Positions 63,055 through 64,000 of a DNA stretch of 64,000 nucleotides are shown here, piece after piece. The stretch's first letter is position 1. Every line of letters begins with the position of its first letter. The DNA lies in contig JACKEA010000002.1 of the NCBI GenBank assembly GCA_020633235.1, positions 1,178,001-1,242,000 of the forward strand. The letters run 5' to 3'. The notes below the pieces were generated by a model. It was given only the letters and a program-made list of their open reading frames with translations. It did not search any database and was not told the origin of the DNA. Both the position numbers and the translations under genes were made by a program. The DNA comes from Polyangiaceae bacterium. GTDB lineage: Bacteria > Myxococcota_A > Polyangia > Polyangiales > Polyangiaceae.

Positions 63055-63918
63055 TCAGGTCGGCCACTTGCGGATCAAGCCCTCTTGCATGGTGCTGGCC
63101 ACCAAGGTGCCGTCTTGGGTGAAGAACTGTCCGCGCGCCAAACCCCGGGCCGACGACGCCGAAGGGCTGTCGACCACGTACAAGAGCCACTCGTCGAAGC
63201 GAAACGGGCGATGAAACCACATCGCGTGATCGAGGCTCGCCACCTGCATGCCGGGGCTGAGCCAGCTCACGCCATGCGGCTGCATCGAGGTGCCGAGGAA
63301 ATTGAAGTCCGAAGCATACGCCAGCAGGTACTGGTGAATGCGCGGCTCGTCCGGCAGCCGCGCCACCGCGCGATACCAGATTTGACGGTGGGGCGGACGG
63401 CGATCCGGGTTCAGCGGATCCTGTGGATCCACCGGACGCACCTCGATGGGTCGCTCCGCCAGCGCGCGCTCGCGCAGCGGCTCGGGGATGCGATCCACCA
63501 CCGCCCGGGCCAGCTCCGTCTCCGAACGGAGCCCGTCCGGGCCTGGAGCCGCGGGCTTGTCCGCCTGATGCTCGAAGCCGTCTTCCGGCTTCTGGAAGGA
63601 GGCGGCCATGCTGAAGATGGGGCGCCCGCCCTGGATGGCCACCACTCGACGCGTGGTGAAGCTCGATCCGTCGCGGATGCAGTCCACGTCGTACACGATG
63701 GGACGACTCGCATCGCCCGTGCGCAGGAAGTAGCTGTGGAACGAGTGCACCGTGCGCGCATCCCCCACGGTCTGCTCGGCGGCGGACAAGGCCTGACCCA
63801 GCACCTGTCCGCCAAAGACGTTACCCCAGCCGAGATCCTGGCTCTGACCGCGGAACAGGTTCTGCTCGATGCGTTCGAGAGCCAAGAGCTCGACGAGCTC
63901 GGCCAGTACTCGGGACAC
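63055..63918 (-). CDS. tesB: Acyl-CoA thioesterase II
   Basis: This 287-residue double-hotdog TesB has the N-terminal RGQSQDLGWGNVFGGQVLGQ and HSFHSYFLRTGD, and the C-terminal SLDHAMWFHRPFRFDEWLL with the active-site Asp of the SLDH motif. It hydrolyses medium- to long-chain acyl-CoA. It starts with GTG at 63918, directly abutting the upstream gene stop (TGA then GTG). It is followed by the halogenase-like flavoprotein, so it may serve that pathway as well as general lipid metabolism. Confidence 0.95.
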   Translation of the reverse strand: MSRVLAELVELLALERIEQNLFRGQSQDLGWGNVFGGQVLGQALSAAEQTVGDARTVHSFHSYFLRTGDASRPIVYDVDCIRDGSSFTTRRVVAIQGGRPIFSMAASFQKPEDGFEHQADKPAAPGPDGLRSETELARAVVDRIPEPLRERALAERPIEVRPVDPQDPLNPDRRPPHRQIWYRAVARLPDEPRIHQYLLAYASDFNFLGTSMQPHGVSWLSPGMQVASLDHAMWFHRPFRFDEWLLYVVDSPSASSARGLARGQFFTQDGTLVASTMQEGLIRKWPT

Positions 63919-64000
63919 TCAGTTGCCCAGGAAACTACACAGCGCGCCGCCCGGACAGCAATCGTTGATGGGGAACGACGCCTGATCCGAGTGGAAGCAC
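63919..64000 (-). CDS. C-terminal end of a Cys-containing protein (start outside window)
   Basis: The frame enters from the right edge and ends at TGA 63919-63921. The visible 26 residues include NDCCPGGALCSFLGN, with three cysteines near the end, like the tail of small Cys-rich secreted proteins. The stop abuts the tesB start, so the two genes are probably co-transcribed. Nothing more can be said. Confidence 0.5.
   Translation of the reverse strand, partial: CFHSDQASFPINDCCPGGALCSFLGN

Overview
The window is GC-rich and densely coded. It reads like a chromosomal segment of a myxobacterium, probably of the Polyangia type. The reasons are seven Hanks-type Ser/Thr kinases or pseudokinases in 64 kb, FHA-domain sigma-54 activators, Gly/Ser-rich and Cys-rich lipoproteins, a MopE-like calcium motif, a hybrid histidine kinase and a GYF_2/Pro-rich membrane protein. 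I see no rRNA, tRNA, CRISPR array, transposase or phage genes. No gene-free stretch exceeds 300 bases.

Layout. 0-7.7 kb (minus strand): an M23 peptidase lipoprotein running off the left edge, a kinase fused to a propeller-like domain, a NatAB-like ABC exporter, a nitrilase-family amidase and a secreted alpha/beta-hydrolase-like protein. 7.9-18.2 kb: a signalling block with an FHA/sigma-54 activator, a GAF/histidine-kinase/receiver hybrid, a three-gene operon (kinase, then kinase-propeller, then FHA/sigma-54 activator) and a PilZ protein. 18.2-25.4 kb: a DedA-like membrane protein, a HAD 5'-nucleotidase, a pseudokinase, a divergent kinase and release factor RF3. 25.5-28.1 kb: a CpxP-like/response regulator/sensor kinase operon. 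28.2-35.1 kb: a coiled-coil HhH protein, then a minus-strand operon (parvulin PPIase, PhnD-like binding protein, 58-residue zinc ribbon, kinase, small protein), a MopE-like lipoprotein, an apparently frameshifted zinc-ribbon membrane protein and a methyltransferase. 35.3-42.6 kb: a GYF_2 protein and a three-gene membrane formate dehydrogenase operon. The catalytic gene of that operon reads through an in-frame TGA as selenocysteine, with a recognisable SECIS hairpin. 42.7-49.4 kb: a crotonase, a lipocalin-like protein, and an animal-type protein-arginine deiminase with a HEAT-repeat partner, divergent from a DUF1704 (QEGLA) metallopeptidase. 49.4-52.4 kb: a kinase/PEGA/lipoprotein/ArsC operon. 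52.4-57.5 kb: Gly-rich and Cys-rich surface lipoproteins, one with six 207-bp tandem repeats and an apparent frameshift, and a large lipoprotein with one CxxCH haem motif. 57.5-64 kb: an AlkZ-like DNA glycosylase, uridine kinase, a DUF4846 lipoprotein, and an operon of TesB thioesterase, halogenase-like flavoprotein and ATP-grasp enzyme.

The points most worth a second look are four. They are the selenocysteine formate dehydrogenase, the bacterial PAD (calcium-site and catalytic regions, lipoprotein signal) next to a MATCAP-related peptidase, the two paralogous kinase-propeller fusions, and a dispersed motif of about 25 bp present in at least nine intergenic copies. Seven of those nine copies follow a stop codon in the same orientation.
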